DNA of 64,000 bases. It comes from Nitrospirota bacterium. GTDB lineage: Bacteria > Nitrospirota > JACRHJ01. Of the stretch, positions 1 to 9,098 are shown piece by piece. The stretch spans positions 1 to 64,000 of the forward strand of contig JACRHJ010000038.1 in assembly GCA_016212105.1 (NCBI GenBank), written 5' to 3'. The translations under genes and the position numbers were made by a program. Position 1 is the stretch's first letter. Every line of letters starts with the position of its first letter. Under the pieces are notes generated by a model. It saw only the letters and a program-made list of their open reading frames with translations, made no database searches and had not been told where the DNA came from.

Positions 1-162
1 AAAACGGCGGTCAAGGTCGAAAAAGCTGGGCATTCTCATAAATGGTATCCTCCGGGATGAATGCGCCTATTTTATAACTTCAGACCGCCGCAAGCAAGTA
101 AACTCGTGACTTGAACCGGAGATTTTTAGAGATACCCTTATATAAGTATAACCCGATTGGCG

Positions 163-195
163 GCAAAAAAAAGGCCCCCGGTTGTTGCCGGGGGC
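163..195 (-). terminator. Rho-independent terminator downstream of the AsmA gene
   Basis: Read on the minus strand, GCCCCCGGCAACAACCGGGGGC forms a long GC hairpin followed directly by eight T residues. A near copy of the hairpin without a T-run lies at 388-412, between the gene and the mobile element. The original terminator hairpin therefore seems to have been duplicated around the inserted element. Confidence 0.7.
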
Positions 196-387
196 AGGGT
201 GTTGACAAACCGCTGTCTCAAGAGAACAGGGCAACGAAGACCGTCGTTCCGAGCGAAGTCGAGGAACCTACCTTTGACTTGGCTTTATTACAATCAAAGA
301 CTTACTGTGGGTCCCTCCACTTCGGTCGGGACGACGTCAGGCTTTCTGAAACGTCTTCCAAATGTTTCGGGACTTTGTCAGCAGTCT
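196..387 (-). mobile_element. 192-bp MITE-like element, copy 1
   Basis: The reverse complement of this stretch matches 27702-27893 nearly base for base along its whole length, so it is a dispersed repeat. In the orientation of copy 2 it begins AGACTGCTGACAAAG and ends with the complement of AGGGTGTTGACAAAC. These ends form imperfect terminal inverted repeats. No ORF inside looks real. The core carries an imperfect inverted repeat of the CGTCCCGACCGAAGTGGAGG type. Both sides are bordered by copies of the same GC-rich hairpin (171-195 and 388-412, two mismatches in 25 bp). A non-autonomous transposon is inferred. No transposase lies in the window. Confidence 0.7.
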
Positions 388-436
388 AAGGCCCCCGGTT
401 ATCGCCGGGGGCCGGATTTGCCGCGTGCCGCGCGGG

Positions 437-2038
437 CTACCTCGGGTGCTTCACGGAGCCGTCGTAAAACACCTCGCGCTTCTCCTCGACGAACAGGTTT
501 TTCGTCTTCTCGAACAGTCCGAGGACGGAGCCCAGCACCGCCTTGAACGCGCTTATCTTCTCGACCTGAGGGCGCCTGAAGTCGCCCTGTATCCGCTGGG
601 TGAACGTGGCGTGCCCCTCTTTGTCGAGCACGGCTACCCTGACGTTCTCGTAGCGTTCCTCGACGAGGTTCAGCCGTCCCTTCATGGCGACCCGGTTGCG
701 TTTGGTCGAGAATGCCACGTCCGCCGCGTCCGCCGCGCCTCCGCCGACCTTCCAGTCCGAGACGAACACCCTTACGGTTGTCGCGCCGCCGAGCGACTCC
801 TTGTATACGCCGCCGAAGTCGAAACCCTTGGTCAGGAGCGGGCCGAGAGGGCCGAGGATAACCGCGGAGCCGACGTCGTAGAGGCTGACGGACTGCGACT
901 TCTCGTACTTGTCGAGGACCGCGTCCAGGTCCATGCCCTGTATGGCGAGGTCGCGGCCGCGCACGGAGAACTCCCCCCGTGCCGTCCGCTCGAAGTCCCT
1001 GGCGGTCTTTCCATTCAAGGCCAGGCGCGCCGTGAGGTCGAGCGGGCCCCGCATCGACTGCTTCTTGTCGAACGCGGCGAGCGTCTCCTCCACGCGCAGC
1101 CCGGCGAGCTTGAAGTCCACCGTGTATGCGGGCGTCTTCCCAGTCATGTCCGCCTTCACGCTTCCCGTCCCCGTACCGCCGAAAAGTTTGAGGTTTATGC
1201 CGTCCGCCTCGTACTTTCTCCCCGACGACTTTACCGACGCGCTGATGTCCGAGACCTTCACCTTGCCGTTCGTCACGTCCTTGACCGTTATGTCGCCGGC
1301 CAGGTCCCCTCCCTCTATCTTGAACGTGGTCTTTATCCCGGATACGGCAGTAGCTTTGGCGCTGACCTTGCCGCATGAGAGTTCGCCCTCGATGTCACCG
1401 GCCCTTGCCTTCAGGCTGGCGCTGATATCGGAAGCGGCCATGTCTTTCGTGCTGACCGCCCCGCAAGAAATATCGCCGTCGAACGAGACGGTCTTCGCCG
1501 CGTCACCAGAGACGAACGTCAGGCCGTCCATGCCGATGTCGCATTTCGATACCTCATATTTTCCGCCGGACTTGAGGTCGCGGTAAACTATATGGCCGTC
1601 CTTGACGCTGACGCTTGCGATTCTAAAGGGGGCCGGGGCGGCCTCCTTTTCCCCCTTATTCTTTTCAAGCGCCTCAAAGTTGTACCGCCCGTTTCTGTCC
1701 TTGACGACGTTGACGTCGGGCGAGACGGCCTCGATGCTTTTGACCCTGACCTCCTTGTGGAGCAGAGGCATCAGCTCGACGCCTATCGAGACCTCTTTCG
1801 CCGAGAAGACGTCGGCCCCCTTGTTCTTAACGCTCAGGCCTTCGAGCGACGCCCCGATGTCCGGGAAAACGGTCAGACGCATCTTCCCGCCTATCGACAC
1901 CTGCAGGCCGGAGGACCTGGAAGCCGCCTCCTCTATCCGGGGCTTGTACGAGTTTATGTCGAGCGTCAGGACGAATATGGCCGCGGCAAGGATGGCAGCC
2001 CCGGCGATGCCGCCGGCGATGTACAGGGTTTTCTTCAT
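437..2038 (-). CDS. AsmA family envelope protein
   Basis: 533 aa. One N-terminal membrane segment (about residues 4-24) is followed by a long beta-rich, low-complexity body typical of AsmA proteins. The N-terminal AsmA domain carries the usual pattern of a short helix, then LDINSYKPRIEEAAS and SGLQVSIGGKM. The ATG at 2038 is chosen because GAGGG lies 7 nt upstream. A GTG nine codons earlier has no such signal. AsmA proteins are inner-membrane anchored periplasmic proteins linked to lipid transport and outer-membrane homeostasis. The specific substrate here is unknown. A second, larger AsmA-like gene is at 30118. The gene is monocistronic and diverges from the response-regulator gene at 2162. 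Confidence 0.85.
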   Translation of the reverse strand: MKKTLYIAGGIAGAAILAAAIFVLTLDINSYKPRIEEAASRSSGLQVSIGGKMRLTVFPDIGASLEGLSVKNKGADVFSAKEVSIGVELMPLLHKEVRVKSIEAVSPDVNVVKDRNGRYNFEALEKNKGEKEAAPAPFRIASVSVKDGHIVYRDLKSGGKYEVSKCDIGMDGLTFVSGDAAKTVSFDGDISCGAVSTKDMAASDISASLKARAGDIEGELSCGKVSAKATAVSGIKTTFKIEGGDLAGDITVKDVTNGKVKVSDISASVKSSGRKYEADGINLKLFGGTGTGSVKADMTGKTPAYTVDFKLAGLRVEETLAAFDKKQSMRGPLDLTARLALNGKTARDFERTARGEFSVRGRDLAIQGMDLDAVLDKYEKSQSVSLYDVGSAVILGPLGPLLTKGFDFGGVYKESLGGATTVRVFVSDWKVGGGAADAADVAFSTKRNRVAMKGRLNLVEERYENVRVAVLDKEGHATFTQRIQGDFRRPQVEKISAFKAVLGSVLGLFEKTKNLFVEEKREVFYDGSVKHPR

Positions 2039-2161
2039 GAAATGGCCCTCGAATGGAATTCGCACAATGGTTGTCGGGATTCGCTCATATTTTAAATCCT
2101 ATATTATCACAAATCTGTGCTATATTTTATATGAATATCAACCCGCGAGAGAGGTTGCAAG

Positions 2162-4630
2162 ATGGGACCTTTGAACGTCCTGCTGGTGGACGACGACGCC
2201 GACATCGGCGTGATGATGAAGATGAAGCTTTCGAGGGAGGCGCCGGAGTTCTCGTTCCGGTACGTTGACGGCGGACGGAAGTGCCTCGACTACCTGAATG
2301 ACAACCAGGTTGACTGTATCCTGTCCGACTACCAGATGCCGGAGATGGACGGGATGCAGCTGCTCCAGGAGATAAGGGGGCGCGGAGCCGAGGTCCCGTT
2401 CATATTCCTTACAGGGCAGGGCAACGAACAGGTCGCGCGGGACGCCTTCAAGAACGGGGCCTACGACTACTTCACGAAGGACATCGGCTTCGCGCACTTC
2501 ACGAGGATAATAAACTCGGTAGAGCAGGCGGTGAGGCAGCGGCAGGCGCTCGAGTCGAAGGTTTTGGCCGAGTCCGCCCTGCTGGAGGAGAAGAACAAGC
2601 TCGAGGGCATACTCGCCAACGTCGGGGACGGCATCAGCATCCAGGACAGGGAGTTCAGGGTGCTCTACCAGAACCCGGCGCATATGGCGATGGTCGGAAA
2701 CCACAAGGGCGAGTTCTGCTACAAGGGTTACGAGGGCAGAGACACCGTATGCGAGGGCTGCCCGGTGGCGAAGACCTTCGAGGACGGCGGCCTGCACCAG
2801 GCCCAGAGGGTGCTCGACGGTGAGGCCGGCCCAGTCTGTTATGACATAAACGCCTCACCGCTACTTGACGCGGCCGGCAACGTCGTCGGAGGCATAGAGG
2901 CGGTCAGGGACGTCACGGAGCGTATAAGGCTGGAGGACGCGCGCCACAGGAGCGAGGAGGCGCTGAAGGAGGCGCAGCGTATCGCGCAACTCGGCAACTG
3001 GACGCTCGATATTGCAAACAACGTCCTGACCTGGTCGGACGAGATATACCGGATGTTCGAGACCGACCCGGACTCCTTCGGGGCGACATACGAGTCGTTC
3101 CTCGGGTTCGTCCACCCGGACGACAGGGAGTTCGTGAACAGCTCGTACACGGGTTCCATCAAGGGCCGGAATAATTACGACATCGTCCACCGGATACTGA
3201 TGAAGGACGGCCGGGTGAAGTTCGTCAACGACCGGTGCGAGACGTATTACGACGCGGACGGAAACCCCGTGCGCTCCATAGGCACGGTGCAGGACGTAAC
3301 CGAACGCACGCTCGCCGAGGAGAGGCTGGCGAAGACCAACCGCGACCTGAAGATGCTGAGCGAGTGCAACCAGGCGCTGGTGCGCTCGAAGGATGAGGCC
3401 TCGCTGCTCGACGAGGTGTGCCGGAATATCGTCGGGATAGGCGGGTACCCTACCGCGTGCGTCCACCTCGCGGCGCCCGGCGCCCCGGGCGGGATGCGCC
3501 TGGCCGCGCATGCCGGCCAGGAAGACGTGCACTCGGACGTCGTCATACCGATATGTTCCGGGATAGACTCGGTGATGGACCCCGTGGGGCGCGTGCTCTG
3601 CACGGGTGAGATGTTCCTCGCGAACGACCTGTCCGTCAGGTACGGTCCCGGGCCGGCGGCCGGCGGCGGGGACGTGGACGGCTGCGGTTACGCCTCCTTT
3701 ATAGGCCTGCCCCTGTTCATCGACTCCAGGCCGGAGGGCGTCCTGTGCATATACGGCAGCTGCGCGGGCAGTTTCGACGACGAGGAGGTGCGGCTGCTCC
3801 ACGAGCTGGCTTCCGACATCTCCTTCGGCATCCAGACGCTGCGAATCCGGGAAGAGAAGGACAAGACGGCCGAGGCGCTCAAGTCGAGCCAGATATACCT
3901 CGAGACCATTATCGAAAACGAGCCGGAGTGCGTGAAGCTCATTCGCCCGGACGGCACGCTCCAGTTTATGAACCGCGCTGGCCTGACGATGATACAGGCG
4001 GAGACGTTCGAACAGGTCAAGGACAAGCCTGTCAACGAGCTGATAGCGCCGGAGCACCTCGACGCCTTCATGGCGGTCGGAGGCAAGGTGTTCGGCGGCG
4101 AGAACGCGTCGCTCGAGTTCGACATGATAGGCTTTAACGGCAGGAGGCTGACCCTCGAAACCCGCGCGGTGCCGCTCCGGGACCCGGACGGCAACATTAT
4201 AGCCCTCCTTGGCGTAACCCGGGACGTCACGGAGCAGAGGCGGGTCGAACGGGAACTCGTCCGGACGAACGAGATGCTGAGCCAGATACTGAACAGCGTC
4301 AACTTCGGGATGATGGTGGTCGGACGGGACCGCAGGCTCAGGATGGCCAACCAGACGGCGGTACGAATGATGGGGTACCGCTCCGAGGCGGACGTGGTCG
4401 GCAAGGTATGCAGCAAGGTCATATGTCAGTCCGGAGGCGGCAGATGCCCTATACTGGACGAAGGCAAGTCCTTCGACTTCTCGGAGAGGGAACTGATGAC
4501 GGCCGCGGGCGACCATATCGACATCCTGAAGTCGGTCAGCCAGGTCAGGCTCGGTGATGAAGACGTCCTGCTCGAAACATTCGTGGACATATCCGGCATG
4601 AGCTACGGATGCCGGTCCCTGTGCGCATAG
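2162..4630 (+). CDS. Response-regulator receiver protein with PAS and GAF sensor domains, no kinase
   Basis: 822 aa, soluble. Domains in order: REC at 1-125 (acidic DDD at 10-12, phospho-acceptor D56, T84, K106); PAS about 145-255; PAS about 270-385 (FVHPDDREFV type); GAF about 400-560; PAS about 575-690; PAS about 700-815. It stops right after the last PAS core (LLETFVDIS), where a coupled HisKA/HATPase or GGDEF would normally begin. A strong terminator follows at 4662, so no output domain has simply been lost to a nearby frameshift. PAS1 and PAS4 contain Cys clusters (VCEGCP; VCSKVICQSGGGRCP). GAGAGG upstream of ATG 2162 supports the start. It probably acts by protein-protein interaction downstream of an unlinked kinase. 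Confidence 0.85.
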   Translation: MGPLNVLLVDDDADIGVMMKMKLSREAPEFSFRYVDGGRKCLDYLNDNQVDCILSDYQMPEMDGMQLLQEIRGRGAEVPFIFLTGQGNEQVARDAFKNGAYDYFTKDIGFAHFTRIINSVEQAVRQRQALESKVLAESALLEEKNKLEGILANVGDGISIQDREFRVLYQNPAHMAMVGNHKGEFCYKGYEGRDTVCEGCPVAKTFEDGGLHQAQRVLDGEAGPVCYDINASPLLDAAGNVVGGIEAVRDVTERIRLEDARHRSEEALKEAQRIAQLGNWTLDIANNVLTWSDEIYRMFETDPDSFGATYESFLGFVHPDDREFVNSSYTGSIKGRNNYDIVHRILMKDGRVKFVNDRCETYYDADGNPVRSIGTVQDVTERTLAEERLAKTNRDLKMLSECNQALVRSKDEASLLDEVCRNIVGIGGYPTACVHLAAPGAPGGMRLAAHAGQEDVHSDVVIPICSGIDSVMDPVGRVLCTGEMFLANDLSVRYGPGPAAGGGDVDGCGYASFIGLPLFIDSRPEGVLCIYGSCAGSFDDEEVRLLHELASDISFGIQTLRIREEKDKTAEALKSSQIYLETIIENEPECVKLIRPDGTLQFMNRAGLTMIQAETFEQVKDKPVNELIAPEHLDAFMAVGGKVFGGENASLEFDMIGFNGRRLTLETRAVPLRDPDGNIIALLGVTRDVTEQRRVERELVRTNEMLSQILNSVNFGMMVVGRDRRLRMANQTAVRMMGYRSEADVVGKVCSKVICQSGGGRCPILDEGKSFDFSERELMTAAGDHIDILKSVSQVRLGDEDVLLETFVDISGMSYGCRSLCA

Positions 4631-4661
4631 GGCCATGTCGGAGCCTCGGAATACAATAACG

Positions 4662-4685
4662 ACGGCCGCCCATCCGGGCGGCCGT
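4662..4685. terminator. Bidirectional terminator between convergent genes
   Basis: ACGGCCGCCC pairs perfectly with the matching arm across a 4-nt loop (ATCC). It lies 31 bp after the REC-PAS stop and 15 bp beyond the stop of the convergent GGDEF gene, so it can serve both. Confidence 0.75.
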
Positions 4686-4700
4686 TTCACTGCCGCTGCG

Positions 4701-6962
4701 TCAACCGCCGCCGTCCCGCGGGCCATGCGCCTCGACCCTGTTCCGCCCGCCCTGCTTTGCCCTGTAAAGCGCCTCGTCTGCCTCCCTGACGATGTCTTCT
4801 TTTGTGGCTACCTCGTCCCGGTAGGCCGAAACGCCCAGGCTTACCGTGACGCCCGACTCCGCCTCCACCTTCGCCCGTATCCTTTCCGCCACGACGAGCG
4901 CCTCCGGTACGGTAATGTCCGGCAGCAGGACCAAGAACTCCTCCCCGCCGTACCGCACGACGAGGTCTACCTCTCTCACCTCGCACTGGAGGATGCCCGC
5001 GAGTGACGCGAGCAGGGCGTCTCCGGCCGGGTGTCCGTATGTGTCGTTGTACTTCTTGAAGAAGTCTATGTCCATCATGATGACCGAAAACGGCGTACCG
5101 AACCTTCTGGCGCGGCCGAAGCTCTTGTCCAGCAGGATGTCCATCATCCGCCTGTTAGCGAGGCCCGTAAGCGCGTCCTTCAGGGACAGCGCCTTCGTCT
5201 CCTCGTAGAGCTTCGCGTTGCTTATAGCCGAGCCTATCTGGCCGCCGATGATGTGCAGCAGCCGTTTTTTGTCCTCGTCTATTTCCGTCCCGGGCCTCAT
5301 GTACAGGCTCAGGACCCCGATGACCATGTCCGATGCCTTGAGCGGGACGGCGATATGCCCGTGCGGCGTCATGCCGGGATGTATGAATGTATGCCTGTCG
5401 TCGTCTGTGGAATCAGTGGATATGATTATCTCGCCGGTCTTCGCGGCGAGGCCGCAGAGGCAGTCGCCGACCCTGACGTCCGTGCCGCAGTGCGGGGAGC
5501 CGGCCGGATGGCCCGTAAGCGAGGCAAGCCTGAGCATGTCGCCCTCGACCATGAATATCGAGACCCTGGGCTCGACCTGGCTCACCATGAGGCCCATGAC
5601 CGCCTCCATGACGTCGTCGAGCATCCTTTCGAGGGATAACGCGCTGCCCAGGATCACCGACAGGTCATACAGGTATGACATGTTCTGGTGCCGCCGGAGG
5701 AGCAACTTCTCGGCCTTCTCCAGGTCGTCGGTCATCTTGTTGAACGATGCCGCCATCTCCCCGACCTCGTCCCTCGTCCGGACCTCCAGCCGCTGCGTCC
5801 AGTCGCCCTGCGCGATACTCCGGCTGACCTCGCCGAGCCTGACTATCGGACGCACCATCCTTGACACGGCGGCATAGACAAAGGCCGCCATCAACAGGGA
5901 TACGATGGCAAGGTAGACGAGGAGCGCCCTGGTGAACGCCACCGAATACTTCATTATCGGGTCGAGGGAGTTGTAGGCGGACTTGACCTGTACGTCCTCC
6001 CCGTCGACCAGTTCGGATACCGTGGAGTCCAGCACCTCCTCGTTGACATAGGCCCCCATGACCGTCGCGTATGCCTCTTTCCTGTCTCCGGACCTGTACA
6101 CCCGCACGGCCCTGTCGAAGGCGGCGGTTATCTCGCCACTCGCCTCAATTATGAATTTCAGCCCGTCGGCTTCCTGGCCTGCCCCGCCCTCCAGCGCGGA
6201 AGATACGGCGCTCACGCGGTCGTCCAGCTCCCGTCCAAGCGCATGGAACTCCCTGGCATACCTTTCGTCTCCGGTCAGAAGAAACCTCCTGCTCGCTACC
6301 TTCCTCTGCATCGTCAGGTTCCTGATGTCCTGGTATTCCAGAAGCTCCCGCGTCCTCTCGCGTATATCGGAGCCGTCTTCGAACTCTGGCAAAAACGAGG
6401 TGAACAGGCCCCCGGCCTTCTCCCGCCAGCCCTCGCCTACGTCCTCCATGCCGCCGTCCGGCCTTCCGAGCGCAAGGACGTCTATGCCGTCCAGCATATC
6501 CTTTTCCACGCGCTCCGCCGAGCGCACCCTGGCGGCCACCGCCGTTTCGGTCTTTAATCCCCCGCCAGCCTCCGCCGTCCGCTTCAACTCGTCGTCGTGC
6601 AGGCCGTTCAGCTCGTCCAGCAGGCTGAAGAGCGCGTCCTTGTCTGTATTGCCGAGGGACCGCCTCCTGTCCATAAGGTCCCTGACGTCGGCGGCAAAGG
6701 CGTTGTCGGCATAGTTCAGCAGGCCGAGCCGGTTTTCGTCCGGGAATAGCAGGTAGTCGTCCATGGCCAGCATCTTGTGGAGCAGTTGGTGCTTAAGGTT
6801 GTTGGCGTCGCTATGGAGGACTGTACTGTCGTAGAGTTCCTTGATGTGGTGCAGCCTGTCGAGGGTCACGAAATAGACCGCCGCCTGGCACATGACTATC
6901 AGCGTCAGCATGACAAAAAATATGCCCAGCACTTTTGCCTTGATGGTTATCTTCATCTTCAT
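4701..6962 (-). CDS. Membrane diguanylate cyclase, HAMP-GAF-GGDEF
   Basis: 753 aa. A transmembrane helix at about 8-28 is followed by a large, mostly helical periplasmic sensor domain, then a second membrane helix near 345-368 and HAMP to about 420. A GAF domain (about 440-575) and GGDEF (about 590-745) follow. The active site reads RYGGEEF. Five residues upstream is REVD, a canonical RxxD inhibitory I-site, so the enzyme should make c-di-GMP and be product-inhibited. The N-terminus (MKMKITIKAKVLGIFFVML) is a convincing signal anchor. c-di-GMP from this protein could relate to the MshEN-like motifs in CheA at 59885, but that link is speculation. Confidence 0.9.
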   Translation of the reverse strand: MKMKITIKAKVLGIFFVMLTLIVMCQAAVYFVTLDRLHHIKELYDSTVLHSDANNLKHQLLHKMLAMDDYLLFPDENRLGLLNYADNAFAADVRDLMDRRRSLGNTDKDALFSLLDELNGLHDDELKRTAEAGGGLKTETAVAARVRSAERVEKDMLDGIDVLALGRPDGGMEDVGEGWREKAGGLFTSFLPEFEDGSDIRERTRELLEYQDIRNLTMQRKVASRRFLLTGDERYAREFHALGRELDDRVSAVSSALEGGAGQEADGLKFIIEASGEITAAFDRAVRVYRSGDRKEAYATVMGAYVNEEVLDSTVSELVDGEDVQVKSAYNSLDPIMKYSVAFTRALLVYLAIVSLLMAAFVYAAVSRMVRPIVRLGEVSRSIAQGDWTQRLEVRTRDEVGEMAASFNKMTDDLEKAEKLLLRRHQNMSYLYDLSVILGSALSLERMLDDVMEAVMGLMVSQVEPRVSIFMVEGDMLRLASLTGHPAGSPHCGTDVRVGDCLCGLAAKTGEIIISTDSTDDDRHTFIHPGMTPHGHIAVPLKASDMVIGVLSLYMRPGTEIDEDKKRLLHIIGGQIGSAISNAKLYEETKALSLKDALTGLANRRMMDILLDKSFGRARRFGTPFSVIMMDIDFFKKYNDTYGHPAGDALLASLAGILQCEVREVDLVVRYGGEEFLVLLPDITVPEALVVAERIRAKVEAESGVTVSLGVSAYRDEVATKEDIVREADEALYRAKQGGRNRVEAHGPRDGGG

Positions 6963-7086
6963 TGTCCAGGTGGCGTGGTACTTATAATTTTAGCATAGAT
7001 ATAAAAAAACGCCATTTATGGAAGATGAGGCGGAGAGGCATGCCCGTTACGGGCTCTTGGGCCGGCCGGCCCGGCAACGATAAAAT

Positions 7087-7115
7087 AAAGGCCGCCCCAT
7101 TCGGAACGGCCCTTT
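7087..7115 (-). terminator. Terminator of msrB
   Basis: AAAGGCCG pairs with CGGCCCTTT around a 12-nt loop with one bulge. On the minus strand it is followed by TATTTTA. It lies 21 bp past the msrB stop. Confidence 0.6.
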
Positions 7116-7135
7116 AAGTCCGGCGAGTACGTGCC

Positions 7136-7672
7136 TTACTTCCCGGCCTTGACGAACACCATCGCGGCCGAGTTCATGCAGTAGCGGAGTCCCGTCGGCT
7201 TGGGCCCGTCGTCGAAGACGTGGCCCAGGTGTCCGCCGCACCTCGCGCAGAGGACCTCGGTCCGTGTCGAGAAGAAGAGCGTCTTGTCCGTCTTCGTGGT
7301 TATGTTGGAGGCTGCGACCGGCTGCCAGAAGCTCGGCCAGCCGGTGCCGGACTCGTACTTGGCCTCCGAGGAGAAGAGGTCGAGGCCGCAGCCCGCGCAC
7401 CTGTAAACCCCCTTCTCGTGGTTGTCCCAGTATGCGTTCCTGTACGCGTGCTCCGTGCCGGCCTCCCTCAGGACGTCGTACTGCTCCGGCGTGAGCTGCC
7501 TCTTCCACTCCTCTTTAGTCTTCACTACCTTCTCGCTCATGACGTAGCCTTTCTTCGCTACAGAATACACTTTCAACTTCTGCGGCCCGGATGCCGCGTC
7601 CGCGGCTCCCGCTCCGGAGAAAACAAACGCGGCCACGGTTAATATTGCCGCAAGCATTGTCCATCTTTTCAT
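7136..7672 (-). CDS. msrB: Secreted peptide-methionine (R)-S-oxide reductase
   Basis: 178 aa from the ATG at 7672. An upstream in-frame start would put non-signal residues before an otherwise good signal peptide ([19 protein letters not shown]...ADA). The SelR domain is complete: zinc pairs CAGC and CARC, the GTGWPSF loop, HVFDDGP, and the catalytic Cys in RYCMNSAAM. It reduces methionine-R-sulfoxide in proteins. The signal peptide places it in the periplasm, where it would repair oxidised envelope proteins. GGGAGG precedes the start. A 6-3-6 palindrome (TATAAT-ACA-ATTATA, 7693-7707) overlaps the likely -10 region and may be an operator. Confidence 0.93.
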   Translation of the reverse strand: MKRWTMLAAILTVAAFVFSGAGAADAASGPQKLKVYSVAKKGYVMSEKVVKTKEEWKRQLTPEQYDVLREAGTEHAYRNAYWDNHEKGVYRCAGCGLDLFSSEAKYESGTGWPSFWQPVAASNITTKTDKTLFFSTRTEVLCARCGGHLGHVFDDGPKPTGLRYCMNSAAMVFVKAGK

Positions 7673-7692
7673 CTCAACCTCCCAACTGCTCG

Positions 7693-7707
7693 TATAATAC
7701 AATTATA
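7693..7707. promoter_or_regulatory. Palindrome in the msrB promoter region
   Basis: TATAAT and ATTATA are perfect inverted arms separated by 3 nt, about 20 bp upstream of the msrB start, and include a TATAAT -10-like hexamer on the minus strand. It resembles PerR/Fur-family boxes in base composition but has a 3-nt rather than 1-nt centre, so the cognate regulator is uncertain. Confidence 0.35.
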
Positions 7708-7730
7708 ACATGGTTAGACATAGCACGGCT

Positions 7731-7758
7731 TTGACAAACACGACGGCCCTGCTATCAT
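7731..7758 (+). promoter_or_regulatory. Sigma-70-like promoter of the pirin gene
   Basis: TTGACA, 16-nt spacer, TATCAT, ending 34 bp before the pirin ATG. Confidence 0.6.
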
Positions 7759-7792
7759 TTAAGGATACAAACCGTGTATTCATGGAGGGTAT

Positions 7793-8701
7793 ATGGGCGA
7801 TACGCGCATCGTGGAAAAGGTGATGAAGGGCAAACCGACGATAGAGGGGGCGGGCGTGCACCTGAAGCGCGCGTTCGGGTACTACCAGGTGCCGCGTCTC
7901 GACCCGTTCCTTCTTATGGACGACTTCCACTCGGACAACCCGGAGTTCTACATCAAGGGCTTCCCCTGGCACCCGCACAGAGGCATTGAGACGATCACCT
8001 ACATGCTGGACGGGACGGTCGAGCACGGGGACAGCATGGGGAACAGGGGCGTGATAATGCCGGGCGACGTGCAGTGGATGACCGCGGGCAGCGGCATCAT
8101 ACACCAGGAGATGCCACGGGGCGATGCGTCCGGGCTTATGCACGGCTTCCAGCTCTGGGCAAACCTGCCCGCTAAGGACAAGATGATGGACCCGCGCTAC
8201 CGGGAGGTGAAGGCGCGCGAGATCCCGGCCGTCGGGCTGGGGTCGGGCGTGACGGCGAAGGTCATATGCGGGAGCGCGGGCGGCGTGTCCGGCCCGGTCA
8301 GGGACATCGTCACCGACCCGGAGTACATGGACGTCACCGTGGAGGCGGGGACGACGTTCCGGCACGGGATAATGCGGGGCTACACCGCCTTCGCGTATGT
8401 CGTCGAGGGCGGGGCCTACTTCGACCGGAGGCGGGACTCGTTCGAGCTGGACGTGGTCGGAGAGAACTACTTCGACTTCAGGCGCGAATGCCTCATCGGC
8501 CCGGAGAACCTCGTCCTGTACGGGGACGGGGACGAGATAACCGTCGAGACGGCGGACGGGCCGTGCCGTTTTCTGCTCGCGTCCGGCAGGCCCATCGGCG
8601 AGCCGGTAGCCTGGTACGGCCCTATAGTCATGAACACCCGCGAGGAGCTGAAGGCTGCCTTCGACGAGTACAACAACGGGACGTTCATAAAGCACGGTTA
8701 G
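7793..8701 (+). CDS. Pirin family protein
   Basis: 302 aa bicupin protein. The N-terminal cupin holds the pirin metal motif (FPWHPHRGIETITYMLDG, then HGDSMGN and the IIHQEMP region), giving the His/Glu ligands for a mononuclear iron. The C-terminal cupin (about 170-290) is present and the length is typical. Prokaryotic pirins act variously as quercetin-2,3-dioxygenases or redox-responsive regulators, so the exact substrate cannot be read from sequence. ATG 7793 is preceded by GGAGGG. It is divergent from msrB with a shared 120-bp control region, so both may answer to oxidative conditions. Confidence 0.9.
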   Translation: MGDTRIVEKVMKGKPTIEGAGVHLKRAFGYYQVPRLDPFLLMDDFHSDNPEFYIKGFPWHPHRGIETITYMLDGTVEHGDSMGNRGVIMPGDVQWMTAGSGIIHQEMPRGDASGLMHGFQLWANLPAKDKMMDPRYREVKAREIPAVGLGSGVTAKVICGSAGGVSGPVRDIVTDPEYMDVTVEAGTTFRHGIMRGYTAFAYVVEGGAYFDRRRDSFELDVVGENYFDFRRECLIGPENLVLYGDGDEITVETADGPCRFLLASGRPIGEPVAWYGPIVMNTREELKAAFDEYNNGTFIKHG

Positions 8702-9098
8702 GACGCGGCCGATACTTCATAACGCCCCCCGCCCCCCTCTTATCTTAAGAGGGGGAGCAAGAGGTGGGGGCCAGGTTGTAATAAATACGGCGGGCGAAGC
8801 TCGCCATTATTTGGCTTCCATCCGAATAGAGTCGAAGGGATGCAAGGGGGAACGCTTCCCCCTTGCTCGGGGGTCCAAGGGGGCAAAGCCCCCTTGAGTG
8901 CGCGCAATATAGATAAGACCGTCCGGACATGCATCCGCCGTCTTAATATTAACCGGCCTCCACACGGGCAAGCCGCGCAGGCCCGGCGGAGGCCGTCTTA
9001 CCCCTTGAACATTCCCCGTTTCCGCGCTATATTGTTAGTGTCCGGGCAGTCCCGCCGGCCGTTCCGCATGCACCCCACCCATCTTAAAAGGACAAGCC
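8702..9098. repeat. Intergenic region with tandem hairpins
   Basis: This stretch holds no gene. Near the pirin stop, CCCCCTC...GAGGGGG around 8736-8757 could terminate the pirin transcript. Further on are GGCGGGCGAAGCTCGCC, then two related hairpins, AAGGGGGAACGCTTCCCCCTT (about 8844-8864) and AAGGGGGCAAAGCCCCCTT (about 8878-8896). They are of the dispersed palindromic type seen in most gaps of this window. The alpha-2-macroglobulin promoter sits at the right end. Confidence 0.55.
9005..9033 (+). promoter_or_regulatory. Promoter of the alpha-2-macroglobulin gene
   Basis: TTGAAC, 17-nt spacer, TATATT, followed by a 65-nt leader and AAAAGGA upstream of the ATG at 9099. Confidence 0.55.

Noticed and set aside
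2861-4726. 621-aa antisense frame over the REC-PAS gene
   Set aside because: Shadow of a well-supported gene, with composition typical of antisense frames.
7693-7707. PerR box at msrB
   Set aside because: Arms are right but the centre is 3 nt, not 1, so it does not fit the PerR consensus. Listed only as a palindrome.
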